Under the pieces are notes generated by a model, which was given only the letters and a program-made list of their open reading frames with translations, made no database searches and was not told the DNA's origin. A program made the position numbers and the translations under genes. 64,000 bases of DNA from Microlunatus sagamiharensis. Its GTDB lineage: Bacteria; Actinomycetota; Actinomycetes; Propionibacteriales; Propionibacteriaceae. Location: contig NZ_LT629799.1 of the NCBI RefSeq assembly GCF_900105785.1, positions 3,410,001 to 3,474,000 of the forward strand. The letters are read 5' to 3'. Below, piece after piece: positions 25,692 through 35,118 of the stretch (positions are counted from its first letter, which is position 1; each line of letters starts with the position of its first letter).

Positions 25692-25794
25692 CGCTCCCTG
25701 AGCTTGTCGAAGGGCCCGGAACGGGTCGGCGTCCCGCCTCAGCCCGATGAAGGACGCCGACCTCTCCGAGGCCCTTCGACAGGCTCAGGGAGCG
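25692..25794. repeat. Inverted pair of CTGAGCTTGTCGAAGGG repeats
   Basis: CGCTCCCTGAGCTTGTCGAA begins at 25692, and its near-complement ends at 25794 (CCCTTCGACAGGCTCAGGGA within). Inside, GGTCGGCGTCC pairs with GGACGCCGACC, so the whole unit can fold as one long hairpin, a REP doublet. The same repeat occurs near 49.4 and 49.9 kb. The remainder of the 252-base gap carries the iron box. Confidence 0.8.
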
Positions 25795-25900
25795 TGTCCA
25801 CGTCCCGCGCCAGGCTCGGCAAAGCGTCGCCGAGGCCCTTCGGCGAGCACGGCTTGGATGCTCCGGTCGCCGTGGACAGGCCCCCACCACCAGGGGAAGG

Positions 25901-25919
25901 CGAGGTTAGGCTCACCTAA
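25901..25919 (+). promoter_or_regulatory. DtxR/IdeR iron box
   Basis: CGAGGTTAGGCTCACCTAA matches the 19-base consensus TTAGGTTAGGCTAACCTAA at 16 positions, with the symmetric core GGTTAGG-CTCA-CCTAACC. It lies 21 bases before the start of a siderophore-binding protein, a typical target repressed by iron-loaded DtxR/IdeR. Confidence 0.88.
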
Positions 25920-25940
25920 CCCAACGAGAGAGGCCTCCCG

Positions 25941-26942
25941 ATGCCCCGCCGTACCCGCCGGGCCCTGCCCGGCGTCGCCCTCGCCGTCGCCCTCCTGCTC
26001 AGCGCCTGCGGGGGAGGTTCCTCCGAGACGCCGGCCGCCTCCGAGGCACCCGCCTCGAGCGCCGCGGCCCTCACGATCACGCACAAGTTCGGCACCACGA
26101 CCGTGCCCGCGAACCCCACCCGAGTCCTCACCGTCGGCTTCAACGAGCAGGACTTCGCGATCGCCCTCGGTGTCGAGCCGGTCGGGGTGCGCGAGTTCCT
26201 GGGCTACGACGCCCCGCAGCGGCCCTGGCTGCCCGAGGACCTGCGCGGCAAGGCGCTCCCGACCGTGGGCTCCCAGGAGATCGCCTTCGAGCAGGTCGCC
26301 GCCCTGGCACCCGACCTGATCCTCGGCATCAACTCGTACATGGACCAGGCGACCTACGACAAGCTCAGCGCCCTGGCGCCGACGATCGCGCAGAGCGACG
26401 CGTACGCCGACGGCGGCACGCCCTGGGACGAGCAGACCCGCCAGACCGGCGCCGCCCTCGGCAAGGCAGCCGAGGCCGAGCGGCTCGTCACCGACGTCAA
26501 GGACCGCTTCGCGGCCGTCCGCTCGGCCAACCCGTCCTTCGCCGGCAAGAGCGCGTCCTTCCTGCTCGGCGGCGACCAGGCCGGCGTCTACTCCCTCAGC
26601 CAGTCCGACTACCGCACCGGCTGGCTCACCGAGCTCGGCTTCACCGTGCCCGAGAAGGACGCCACCGTCAGCCTCGAGCGGCTCGACGCCGTCGACGCCG
26701 ACGTGGTCATGGCCGAGGGTCTCCCCGACAGCGTGACCGGCAGCAAGCTCTGGGGCGCGGTGGACGCGGTGAGCGAGAACCGCTTCGTCGACTTCGGTCA
26801 GTTCGACCAGGACTTCGCCGCCGCGCTGGGCTTCAACTCCCCGCTCAGCCTGCCGTTCGTCCTGACCGAGGCCGAGCCGCGGCTCGCGGCGGCGACCGAC
26901 GGCGACGCTGCCACGGCGCCGCAGCCCTTCCCCGCTTCCTGA
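25941..26942 (+). CDS. Iron-siderophore ABC transporter substrate-binding lipoprotein
   Basis: A 333-residue lipoprotein. The signal peptide ends in the lipobox LLSAC with the modified Cys at residue 23, followed by a Ser/Ala/Pro linker. The mature part is a FecB/FepB-type binding protein (TITHKFGTTTVPANPTRVLTVGFNEQDFAIALGVEPVGV, LAPDLILGIN). GAGAGAGG precedes the ATG, and a DtxR/IdeR box lies directly upstream, so expression should rise under iron limitation. No permease or ATPase is adjacent, so it works with a transporter encoded elsewhere. Confidence 0.92.
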   Translation: MPRRTRRALPGVALAVALLLSACGGGSSETPAASEAPASSAAALTITHKFGTTTVPANPTRVLTVGFNEQDFAIALGVEPVGVREFLGYDAPQRPWLPEDLRGKALPTVGSQEIAFEQVAALAPDLILGINSYMDQATYDKLSALAPTIAQSDAYADGGTPWDEQTRQTGAALGKAAEAERLVTDVKDRFAAVRSANPSFAGKSASFLLGGDQAGVYSLSQSDYRTGWLTELGFTVPEKDATVSLERLDAVDADVVMAEGLPDSVTGSKLWGAVDAVSENRFVDFGQFDQDFAAALGFNSPLSLPFVLTEAEPRLAAATDGDAATAPQPFPAS

Positions 26943-26963
26943 ACCCGGACCGCCGGACGGGGT

Positions 26964-27455
26964 TCAGCCCTGGTCGACGGCCCCACGGAAGCGACGGTGC
27001 AGACCGTGGACCTGCTCCGCCAGCTCCTCGTCGGGGCCGTCGACCGGGACGCCGGGAGCGACGTCGGTGATCGAGAGCGCCGCCACGGGCGAGGCCCCGC
27101 CGCCGAGCTCGGCGACCCACGTGGCGGTCTGCTGCCCCGACGAGGCGTACACGATCCGGCCGAGCCCCACCCAGGCGTGCGCCGCGGAGCACATCGGGCA
27201 GTGCTCGCCCGAGGTGTAGACCGTGGCGCCCGCCCGTGCCGCCGCGTCGAGGTGGTCTCCGGCCCACTGCGCCAGCGTCAGCTCGGGGTGGTGGATGGCG
27301 TTGCGGGTGACGGCCTCGTTGCGGTGGGCCTGCAGCACCGTGCCGTCGGCGGCGACGAGCACGGACCCGAACGGTTCGTCACCGGCGTCGACCGCCTGCC
27401 GGGCCAGGTCGACCGCGTGCCGCAGGTGCACCCGGTCCTGCTCGTCGATCGCCAC
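26964..27455 (-). CDS. Nucleoside/cytidine-type deaminase
   Basis: A 163-residue zinc-dependent deaminase. The catalytic HxE is HHPELTLAQ (Pro replacing the usual Ala between His and Glu), and the zinc cysteines are in GEHCPMCSAAHAWVG. The N-terminal helix and EPFGSVLVAADGTVL strand match the guanine deaminase/tRNA-adenosine deaminase group. The length fits a free-base or nucleoside deaminase rather than TadA. GTG 27455 is preceded by GAGGGAGG. Confidence 0.85.
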   Translation of the reverse strand: MAIDEQDRVHLRHAVDLARQAVDAGDEPFGSVLVAADGTVLQAHRNEAVTRNAIHHPELTLAQWAGDHLDAAARAGATVYTSGEHCPMCSAAHAWVGLGRIVYASSGQQTATWVAELGGGASPVAALSITDVAPGVPVDGPDEELAEQVHGLHRRFRGAVDQG

Positions 27456-27497
27456 GACCCTCCCTCGAACCGGCGCCGCCCCAGACCCGGGCCCGCC

Positions 27498-29174
<1,677 letters not shown>

Positions 29175-29377
29175 GTCGTCCCCTCGCCTCCGGGCCCCTG
29201 GTGGCGGCCCCTGCGGCAGCCTAGTGAGGGCCGGGCCCGCCCTGGGGAGCACCCTGTCCGGACAGGCTGTCTGCTCCGTTCGCCGGACGCGGTGCGGCTC
29301 CGTCGCCTACGCTCGTCCCACCCGGGGACCCACACCTGGCCGCGCGCGCCGCGGCCTCGAGCCGATGGAGCGACGCC

Positions 29378-30400
29378 GTGGTCTCCACCCCCGCCGCCGA
29401 CCGCACGACCCTTCCCGAGCAGGGCGCGACCGCCCGCCGCACGACCGCGACGGCCCTCCTGGCCGGGATGCTCGCCCTGGTCCTCGGGCTGAGCGTGCTG
29501 GCCGGCGCCCCGCCGGAGCCCGCCTCCGCCGCCTCCCCGCCGCCGGCGGCCGCGGTGACGCCGGCCGGGATCGAGGACCTCGCGGCGTACGTGCCCGCCA
29601 ACTCCTGCTCCGTGGTCACGCGTCCGGGCACCAAGAAGCTCGGCACGCTGCTGGTGAAGACCTATCCCGGCACGTCCTTCGGCGGGGCGCGCAGCTGCGG
29701 CGCGAGCCCGGACAGCGAGCACCACGACGGGCGCGCCGTCGACTGGATGAACAGCGTCCGCAACGCCACGCAGAAGAAGCAGGCGCAAGCCGTCATCGAC
29801 TGGCTCTTCGCGGCCGACGCGCAGGGCCGCCCGTACGCGAACGCCCGCCGCCTCGGCGTCATGTACGTCATCTGGGACAACAAGATCTGGGGCGCCTACC
29901 GACCGTCGGACGGCTGGCGGGAGTACAACGGCTGCAAGGCCAAGAGCAAGCAGAAGAAGTCGCTCGACGCCGCCTGCCACCGCAACCACATGCACATCTC
30001 GCTGAGCTGGGCCGGCGCGACGGGGCGCACCTCCTACTGGACCGGCGAGGTGGCCGCCCCCGACTACGGCCGCTGCCGCCCGGCCGACATGAGCTGGGCG
30101 TACGCCTACGACAAGCCCAACCCGACACCCTGCCCGCGCGGCGCCAAGGTCAAGGCACCCGCGAAGGCCTCGGCGACCCTGAAGACCCTGGTGACCTACT
30201 CGGGACGCAGCATCAAGACCGGCGACAAGTTCGCCGCGGTCAAGGCCGTGCAGAAGTCGGTCGGGGCCAGGCAGACCGGCACCTGGTCGAGCGCGTCGGT
30301 GACCAAGCTCAAGGCCTTCCAGCGCAAGCACGACCTCGACGACACCGGCAAGCTGAACTACGCCACCTGGCGCGCGCTGATCGAGTCGCAGCAGCCCTGA
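29378..30400 (+). CDS. Secreted protein with D,D-peptidase-like fold and C-terminal peptidoglycan-binding domain
   Basis: A 340-residue exported protein. The signal peptide spans about residues 20-51 (TALLAGMLALVLGLSVLAG, cleavage after ASA). The middle domain has EHHDGRAVDWMNSV and HRNHMHISLSW, the metal-binding His/Asp/His layout of the ARB_07466-like, D-Ala-D-Ala-carboxypeptidase-related domain. The C-terminal 65 residues (FAAVKAVQKSVGARQTGTWSSASVTKLKAFQRKHDLDDTGKLNYATWRAL) form a peptidoglycan-binding-1 domain. It is probably a wall-associated hydrolase or binding protein. A paralogue of the middle domain lies at 33990-34949. The start is GTG 29378 with GGAG 8 bases upstream. Confidence 0.82.
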   Translation: MVSTPAADRTTLPEQGATARRTTATALLAGMLALVLGLSVLAGAPPEPASAASPPPAAAVTPAGIEDLAAYVPANSCSVVTRPGTKKLGTLLVKTYPGTSFGGARSCGASPDSEHHDGRAVDWMNSVRNATQKKQAQAVIDWLFAADAQGRPYANARRLGVMYVIWDNKIWGAYRPSDGWREYNGCKAKSKQKKSLDAACHRNHMHISLSWAGATGRTSYWTGEVAAPDYGRCRPADMSWAYAYDKPNPTPCPRGAKVKAPAKASATLKTLVTYSGRSIKTGDKFAAVKAVQKSVGARQTGTWSSASVTKLKAFQRKHDLDDTGKLNYATWRALIESQQP

Positions 30401-30438
30401 CCGCCGACGCGTTCAGCCCGACGCCCTACGGTTTCCCC

Positions 30439-31956
30439 ATGGACCCTCGGCTCGCCCGGGCCCGCCCGGAGGCGGAACGGCCGTACGCGCCCGGGGAGTC
30501 GGAGTTCCGGACCGACCTCGAGCGCATCCGCTTCGCGCAGTCCTTCTCCCGGCTCGCCGAGGTCACGCAGGTCGTGACGGCCGGCGCCCTGAACGGCGTC
30601 GTGCACAACCGGCTGACCCACACCATCAAGGTCACCGCGGTCGCCCGGGCGATCGCCGTCCGCCTGCTGCGCGGCGAGGACCGTGAGCTGCTGCGCGACC
30701 TCGGCGGCCTCGACCACGTCGTCGTCCAGGCGGCCGCGAACGCCCACGACCTCGGCCACCCGCCCTTCGGGCACCTCGGCGAGCGGGCGCTCGACCGGCT
30801 GGCCCGCGAACGGTTCGGGCTGAGCGACGGCTTCGAGGGCAACGCGCAGACGTTCCGGATCCTCACCGAGCTCGAGGTGCACGGCCCCGGCGACGAGGGC
30901 CTGAACCTCACCGCCGCCGTCCGTGCCGCCGTCCTCAAGTACCCGTGGGCGCGCAACCACTGGCCCGCGCCGCACCCGACGGGCTGGCCGGTGCCGCCAC
31001 GCGGCGCGGGCCACGGCCGCGGCGGCACCGGTGCGGCGAAGTTCTCCACCTACGTGGTCGACCTGCCCGAGATGCTCGACGCGCTCGCCGCCTTCCCCGA
31101 CCTCCCGCCGGGGCGCCAGACGCTCGAGTGCTCGGTCATGGACCTGGCCGACGACATCGCGTACTCCCTCCACGACGTCGAGGACTTCCACCGCTCCGGG
31201 GTGCTGCAGTTCTCCCCCGTGTCGAGCGAGTTCCGCTCCTGGGAGGCCGACGTCGCGACGATGGCCGGGCTCGACGAGCGGCGTCTGGCGGAGATGGGGC
31301 GCACGCCGGGGGCCGGGCTCGAGCGGCTTCGACGCCGCCTGCGCAGCCGTGACGCGTGGATGTTCGACGAGGCGACGTTCGCGTCGGCGGTGGCCACGGT
31401 CGGCGACGAGTTCGTCGACGGGGTGCTCGCGGTGCCGTACGACGGGTCGATGCAGAGCGACCGGGCGGTCTCCGGCTTCACCTCGCGCTGGATCGACCAC
31501 CTGGTCACCTCGGTGACGCCGGACCCGGAGCCGTCCGTCCGCTCGGGCTACGTGCGCATGTCCTCGCAGGCGTGGCACGAGGTGCAGGTGCTCAAGTTCG
31601 TGAACTCCTACTTCATCCTCGAGCGGCCCGACCTGGCGATGCTGCAGCGGGGCCAGGAGAAGACGATCGAGCAGCTCGTCACCGGCTTCGACGAGTGGCT
31701 GTCGGACCCGACGGACGCCTTCCGCGCCCCGCGGCGCCTGGTCGACCTGGTCAACGCCGCGGCGTACGGCTACGAGCGCGTCGTGAAGGAGCACCCCGAC
31801 CACCTCGACGCCCGGACCACCGACGCCGACCTGGCCCGGATGGCCCGCGGGCGGGGCATCGCCGACTTCGTCAGCGGCCTCACCGACGCGCAGGCCGTCG
31901 CGTTCGCGGCGAGGCTCGCCGGTGGCAGCGGCGTGCTCTGGACGAGCGCGCTGTAG
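30439..31956 (+). CDS. dgt: Deoxyguanosinetriphosphate triphosphohydrolase
   Basis: A 505-residue HD-domain enzyme that hydrolyses dGTP to deoxyguanosine and triphosphate. The metal ligands are in VVHNRLTHTIKV and ANAHDLGHPPFGHLGE (HD pair), with FEGNAQTFRILT and MDLADDIAYSLHDVEDF completing the site. Length matches type-1 dGTPases of actinobacteria. ATG 30439 follows the secreted protein gene after 38 bases, so they may share a transcript. Confidence 0.93.
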   Translation: MDPRLARARPEAERPYAPGESEFRTDLERIRFAQSFSRLAEVTQVVTAGALNGVVHNRLTHTIKVTAVARAIAVRLLRGEDRELLRDLGGLDHVVVQAAANAHDLGHPPFGHLGERALDRLARERFGLSDGFEGNAQTFRILTELEVHGPGDEGLNLTAAVRAAVLKYPWARNHWPAPHPTGWPVPPRGAGHGRGGTGAAKFSTYVVDLPEMLDALAAFPDLPPGRQTLECSVMDLADDIAYSLHDVEDFHRSGVLQFSPVSSEFRSWEADVATMAGLDERRLAEMGRTPGAGLERLRRRLRSRDAWMFDEATFASAVATVGDEFVDGVLAVPYDGSMQSDRAVSGFTSRWIDHLVTSVTPDPEPSVRSGYVRMSSQAWHEVQVLKFVNSYFILERPDLAMLQRGQEKTIEQLVTGFDEWLSDPTDAFRAPRRLVDLVNAAAYGYERVVKEHPDHLDARTTDADLARMARGRGIADFVSGLTDAQAVAFAARLAGGSGVLWTSAL

Positions 31957-32019
31957 CTCTGTCCTCGCTCCGCTCGGATCGGCGATCGTCGCGTTCGACT
32001 GGTGCCTGAACGCCAGGAA

Positions 32020-32047
32020 GGGCCCTCCTCCGGGTGGAGGAGAGCCC
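32020..32047. terminator. Hairpin between dgt and a small leftward gene
   Basis: GGGC-c-CTCCTCC, loop GGGT, GGAGGAG-a-GCCC forms an 11-bp stem between convergent genes. It is a likely terminator for dgt and possibly for the small gene. Confidence 0.6.
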
Positions 32048-32073
32048 CTGGGGGTCGGGCGTCGAGCCTGGGC

Positions 32074-32211
32074 TCAGCGACCGGCGTTGGCGAGGAACAC
32101 GAGCTCGGAGCGCATGTCCGAGCCGGACGCCGAGCGGAGGGCGCGGTTGAGCTCGCGCTCCTGGCGGGTGGTCTCGCGGTGGCGGCGGATGGCCTGGGTG
32201 AAGCGGGTCAT
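32074..32211 (-). CDS. Small 45-residue helical basic protein
   Basis: ATG 32211 encodes 45 residues: MTRFTQAIRRHRETTRQERE, then a short helix ending in DMRSELVFLANAGR. The composition is strongly helical and basic, and similar very short proteins appear in other actinomycetes, but no function is known to me. AGGAAGGA lies 7-14 bases before the start. It is isolated, with a long non-coding stretch upstream that begins with a cluster of TTCGA palindromes. Confidence 0.65.
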   Translation of the reverse strand: MTRFTQAIRRHRETTRQERELNRALRSASGSDMRSELVFLANAGR

Positions 32212-32233
32212 GTCCTGCGTCCTTCCTGTGAAC

Positions 32234-32290
32234 TTCGATGCGGTGGTGTTCGAACCGGAGGTGTTAGCTGTGAAAGCCTTCGATATCGAA
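32234..32290. promoter_or_regulatory. Cluster of TTCGA palindromes upstream of the small gene
   Basis: TTCGATATCGAA (32279-32290) is a perfect 12-base palindrome, GTTCGAAC (32248-32255) a perfect 8-base one, and TTCGAT recurs at 32234. They lie 23-79 bases upstream of the leftward start, in a locally AT-richer patch, as expected for an operator region. The cognate regulator is unknown. Confidence 0.5.
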
Positions 32291-32401
32291 CTGTACCGGA
32301 TCAACGCCTTCGGCGCGCAGTTATTCCATGTCGAAGTGATGGGCGTCTCGTGAACACACGGGGGCGGCCGATGGCCCGGGCGAGCAGGAGCGGAACGGGA
32401 A

Positions 32402-33149
32402 GTGCCGCCACGACCACTGATGGTCGTGACGGCACCGATACCCCGTCGTGCCGCCCCCGCTGCAGCACCTGAGCCGGAACGAGCGGGCGTCCCCCGACGA
32501 GACGCGCTGTTCGGGCAGGGACAAGTCTGCCGCACCACAATCGTGTGAGGGTGCATTTCTCTCAGGTTCCGTTCAGGCGTGTCGCCTCCCGAACCACGGC
32601 GAGGGCCCATGCGGCGACCCCCCGGTGCCGTCATGGACCCTCGCTCCGCAGGCCGTTCCCCAACGGCCTGCGGTCCCCGTGCGGCTCCCGGCCTCTCGGC
32701 CGGTCACCCTCGGCGCGCATCCCCGTGCGTCCGCCGAGCCCCCTGTGCGCCGGCGGCCGTCCCCTGCCGCTGCCGACGCTTCCCCGTGGCGGTCGATCCC
32801 CACCGACCGCCGCCGGACTCCCCCCTGTCCGGAACCTCGTCCCCCGGCCGGCCCCTCCCCCGACGGGAGTGCCGACCGCGGGTGTGGTGCTGGGCGCCTC
32901 CCCCTGGGGCAGCCCGTCGCCCGCCTCCTCCCCCGACGGGGAGGCGGCACGTCTTCTACGGCGTCGGCCCGCCCTGGTGGTCGGCGGACGCTGCGCGTGG
33001 TGGTCGTCGGCCGCCGGCGGCGGATCCCCGGTCGGTGCCGTGGGGCCGGCGTGCGCCGCGTACGGACGGGCTCGGCTCGGACATCGGGGGCCTCCTGCTG
33101 CTGTCGATCGTCGATGAGCCGGCCCCCGCCTGCTCCGCAGCCCCTGCGG
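32402..33149. ncRNA. Array of stem-loops with CCCC apical loops, candidate structured RNA
   Basis: This is the core of a 1175-base gap (32212-33386) without a credible gene. Successive hairpins have unrelated stems but repeated loops. Examples: CGTC/GACG with loop CCCC (32488-32499); an 18-bp interrupted stem with loop CCCC (32599-32644); 12-bp CCGCAGGCCGTT/AACGGCCTGCGG with CCCC (32646-32673); 32709-32738 (loop TCCCCG); 32751-32772 (CGTCCCCT); 8-bp GGCGGTCG stem (32788-32811, ATCCCCAC); CCGGAC/GTCCGG (32813-32832, TCCCCCCT); 32892-32915 (CCCCT); 33135-33149 (GCCCC). Others at 32430-32453, 32850-32873 and 32921-32947. Strand is not proven. Bases 33150-33386 show no gene, only GGCTCA-type short repeats. 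Confidence 0.6.
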
Positions 33150-33386
33150 GCTGGTGAGGAAGAGACTGCCGTGGTCACCTCGTCGCCGGCTCAGGCCGGG
33201 AGCGGGCGTTCGCTCAGGAGCGGCAAAAGATTGAAGCGTGAAGGATCGAGGCTCAAGAACGGCTCAGGAGAGCGTTGATCGCCTGCGCGGGACGCCGCCG
33301 ACGTGGTGCGACCGAGGCCTGATGGGCCGGCGAGGTCGGCCCGGCGGGCTGCGCCGCAATGGGGTCGGGCGAAAGAGGGAGGAGCG

Positions 33387-33845
33387 TCAGGCGGCTTGGC
33401 CGAAGCCCCGGTCGGTGACCGTGACCCCCGCCCGCTCGAGCTCGGCCTCGACGCGGAACCGCTCGATGTCGCGCTCCATGCCCGACGTGTCCTCGGCCAG
33501 CTCGTGCTCGATCTCGAGCATGGAGCAGGCCTGGATGAGGATCTGGTCGTACGCGAGCCGGTTGCCGAGCTGCTGCGCGGCGGAGCGGTGCTCGTCGGCG
33601 CGCAGGACCTCGCGGAGGCGCCGCAGGTCGGCGGCGAGCCGCTCGAGGGGGACGCCGTGCATGCGGCGCAGGGCGCGGAGGGTCCGGCGCCGCTCGGCGG
33701 CCATGATCTGGCGCTGCCGGAAGTGCGAGATGCTCTCGTCCCAGCGTCCGGCGAGCAGGTCCCACAGCAGGACGCACCCGATCGGGACGAGCACCATGAT
33801 GGCGACGGCCAGGGCGCCGAGCACCACCTGGTACGTGTCCGTCAT
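33387..33845 (-). CDS. Membrane-anchored coiled-coil protein
   Basis: A 152-residue protein. One N-terminal transmembrane helix (about residues 6-27: VVLGALAVAIMVLVPIGCVLLW) is followed by about 120 residues of charged helix (ISHFRQRQIMAAERRRTLRALRRMHGVPLERLAADLRRLREVLRADEHR...) likely to form a coiled coil in the cytoplasm. AGGG lies 7 bases before ATG 33845. I do not recognise a named family. It is the nearest gene to the hairpin array, whose far edge is 238 bases from its stop. Confidence 0.7.
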   Translation of the reverse strand: MTDTYQVVLGALAVAIMVLVPIGCVLLWDLLAGRWDESISHFRQRQIMAAERRRTLRALRRMHGVPLERLAADLRRLREVLRADEHRSAAQQLGNRLAYDQILIQACSMLEIEHELAEDTSGMERDIERFRVEAELERAGVTVTDRGFGQAA

Positions 33846-33989
33846 GGGCAAACCCTAAGTCCGGCGGGAGGGCGCGACAAGCGAGCCCGGGCAAGGGCCG
33901 ACGGTCTCCCGTTGGCGCCTCAGATGATTCGGAGCGACGAGCCCGGACGGATGCCCCCGACGTCTCCCGACCGGGTCCCGGAGCGCCGA

Positions 33990-34949
33990 TCAGGCGGCGC
34001 GGTGGCCGTAGACCGAGACGTGCACGTGGTCGTAGTGGTTGGCCGTGGCCGACCCGCGGTCCGACATCGAGCGCCAGCCCTCGCTGCCGCGCTGGACGGT
34101 CCAGATCTTCTGCGAGTAGATGACCTCGCTGACCCCGAGCTCACGCGCGTGGGCCCTGACCCAGCGGGCGAGCTCCCAGCCGGCCTTGGAGTCGGAGATC
34201 ATGCAGTCGACCGCCTGGCCCGAGCCGTGGAACCCGCCGCCCCCGCGTCGCCCGCCGAAGGAGCTGACCTGGGGGAAGTTCGCGCAGACCGAGCGGTGCA
34301 CCAGGACGGCGTCCGGGGTCAGGCCGCTCTCCATCGCCGAGCCCTTGCCGCAGGCCGCGTCGGTGACCCCGCCCGATAACGCCTCGGGCTTCGGCTTCGG
34401 CTTCGTCGTGGACAGGTAGTCGGCGGTGACCCAGCGGCCCTCGCCCTTGAACACGACGAGGCGGTAGCCGTCGCGGAGGGTCTTCGTGACCGACAGCTTC
34501 GTCGCCGGGGCCACGACGGTGACGACCTTCGAGCGCTTGCTCGGGTCCGTCCGGATGTTCAGGTCGTCGGTCGCCCACATCGAGCCGGAGGCCTTGGCGT
34601 CCGCGGCCAGGTCGTCCGCGCTGGGCGCCTTCGGCTTGGCCTTGACCGGCTTCGCGCTCGCCCCGGCGGCCTTGCTCGGCGTCGCGGTGGGGGTGGGCGT
34701 CGGGGTGGCGACCGGCGTCGGGCTCGGGGTGCGGACGACGTCGCGGCTCACGGGCTGCTCGCGGAGCGCGGCGACGTCGGGGACGCTGCTCGCCGGGGCG
34801 GGGACGGCCGTCTGCGCGTCCGAGCCGGGGAGCGCGAAGGCGACGACACCGCTGGTGCCGAGACCGACCAGGGCGAGCGGGACAGCAACGCGGGCCACCC
34901 GGACGGTGGCCGACGGACGCATGGCCCGGCGTGGTCGGGGTCGTGGCAC
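33990..34949 (-). CDS. Secreted SH3 and ARB_07466-like domain protein
   Basis: A 319-residue exported protein. GTG 34949 is chosen because GGAGGAAT precedes it by about 7 bases; ATG 34922 is the next option. A twin-Arg-free basic start and hydrophobic segment (VARVAVPLALVGLGTSGVVAFAL) form the signal. A Pro/Thr/Lys-rich linker (about residues 65-110) leads to a bacterial SH3 domain (MWATDDLNIRTDPSKRSKVVTVVAPATKL to RWVTADYLS) and a C-terminal domain with GSGQAVDCMISDSKAGWELARW and ANHYDHVHVSVYG, homologous to the middle domain of the 29378 protein. Likely binds or modifies the wall. Confidence 0.85.
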   Translation of the reverse strand: MPRPRPRRAMRPSATVRVARVAVPLALVGLGTSGVVAFALPGSDAQTAVPAPASSVPDVAALREQPVSRDVVRTPSPTPVATPTPTPTATPSKAAGASAKPVKAKPKAPSADDLAADAKASGSMWATDDLNIRTDPSKRSKVVTVVAPATKLSVTKTLRDGYRLVVFKGEGRWVTADYLSTTKPKPKPEALSGGVTDAACGKGSAMESGLTPDAVLVHRSVCANFPQVSSFGGRRGGGGFHGSGQAVDCMISDSKAGWELARWVRAHARELGVSEVIYSQKIWTVQRGSEGWRSMSDRGSATANHYDHVHVSVYGHRAA

Positions 34950-34998
34950 GAGGTGATTCCTCCGGGTGTCGTAACCGAATCGTGACCTGAAGCGACGG

Positions 34999-35029
34999 AG
35001 TCTAGGCACCACGACGCCCCCTTGCCCAA
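34999..35029 (-). promoter_or_regulatory. Possible promoter of the SH3 protein gene
   Basis: On the complement, TTGGGC (35024-35029) and TAGACT (34999-35004) are spaced 19 bases apart and lie about 50 bases upstream of the GTG. The -10 matches TAnnnT; the spacing is longer than ideal. Confidence 0.4.
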
Positions 35030-35118
35030 TCCGTGACCGGGCCGACCCCGCCACCGCACCACCCCGGCTTCGGCGGCACGGCCTAGCGTGGTGCCTCATC
35101 GAGGACAGGAGAGGGACC

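Noticed and set aside
32599-32832. Assignment of the array to the known 6C RNA
   Set aside because: 6C RNA has two stem-loops with six-C loops. Only two runs of six C occur here, and the region has many more hairpins with four C. Related biology is possible but the identity is not supported.
32448-33278. Open frames on both strands across the hairpin array
   Set aside because: Translations are Pro/Arg/Ser-rich with no protein-like pattern, and no frame has a good ribosome site. The hairpins explain the sequence better.
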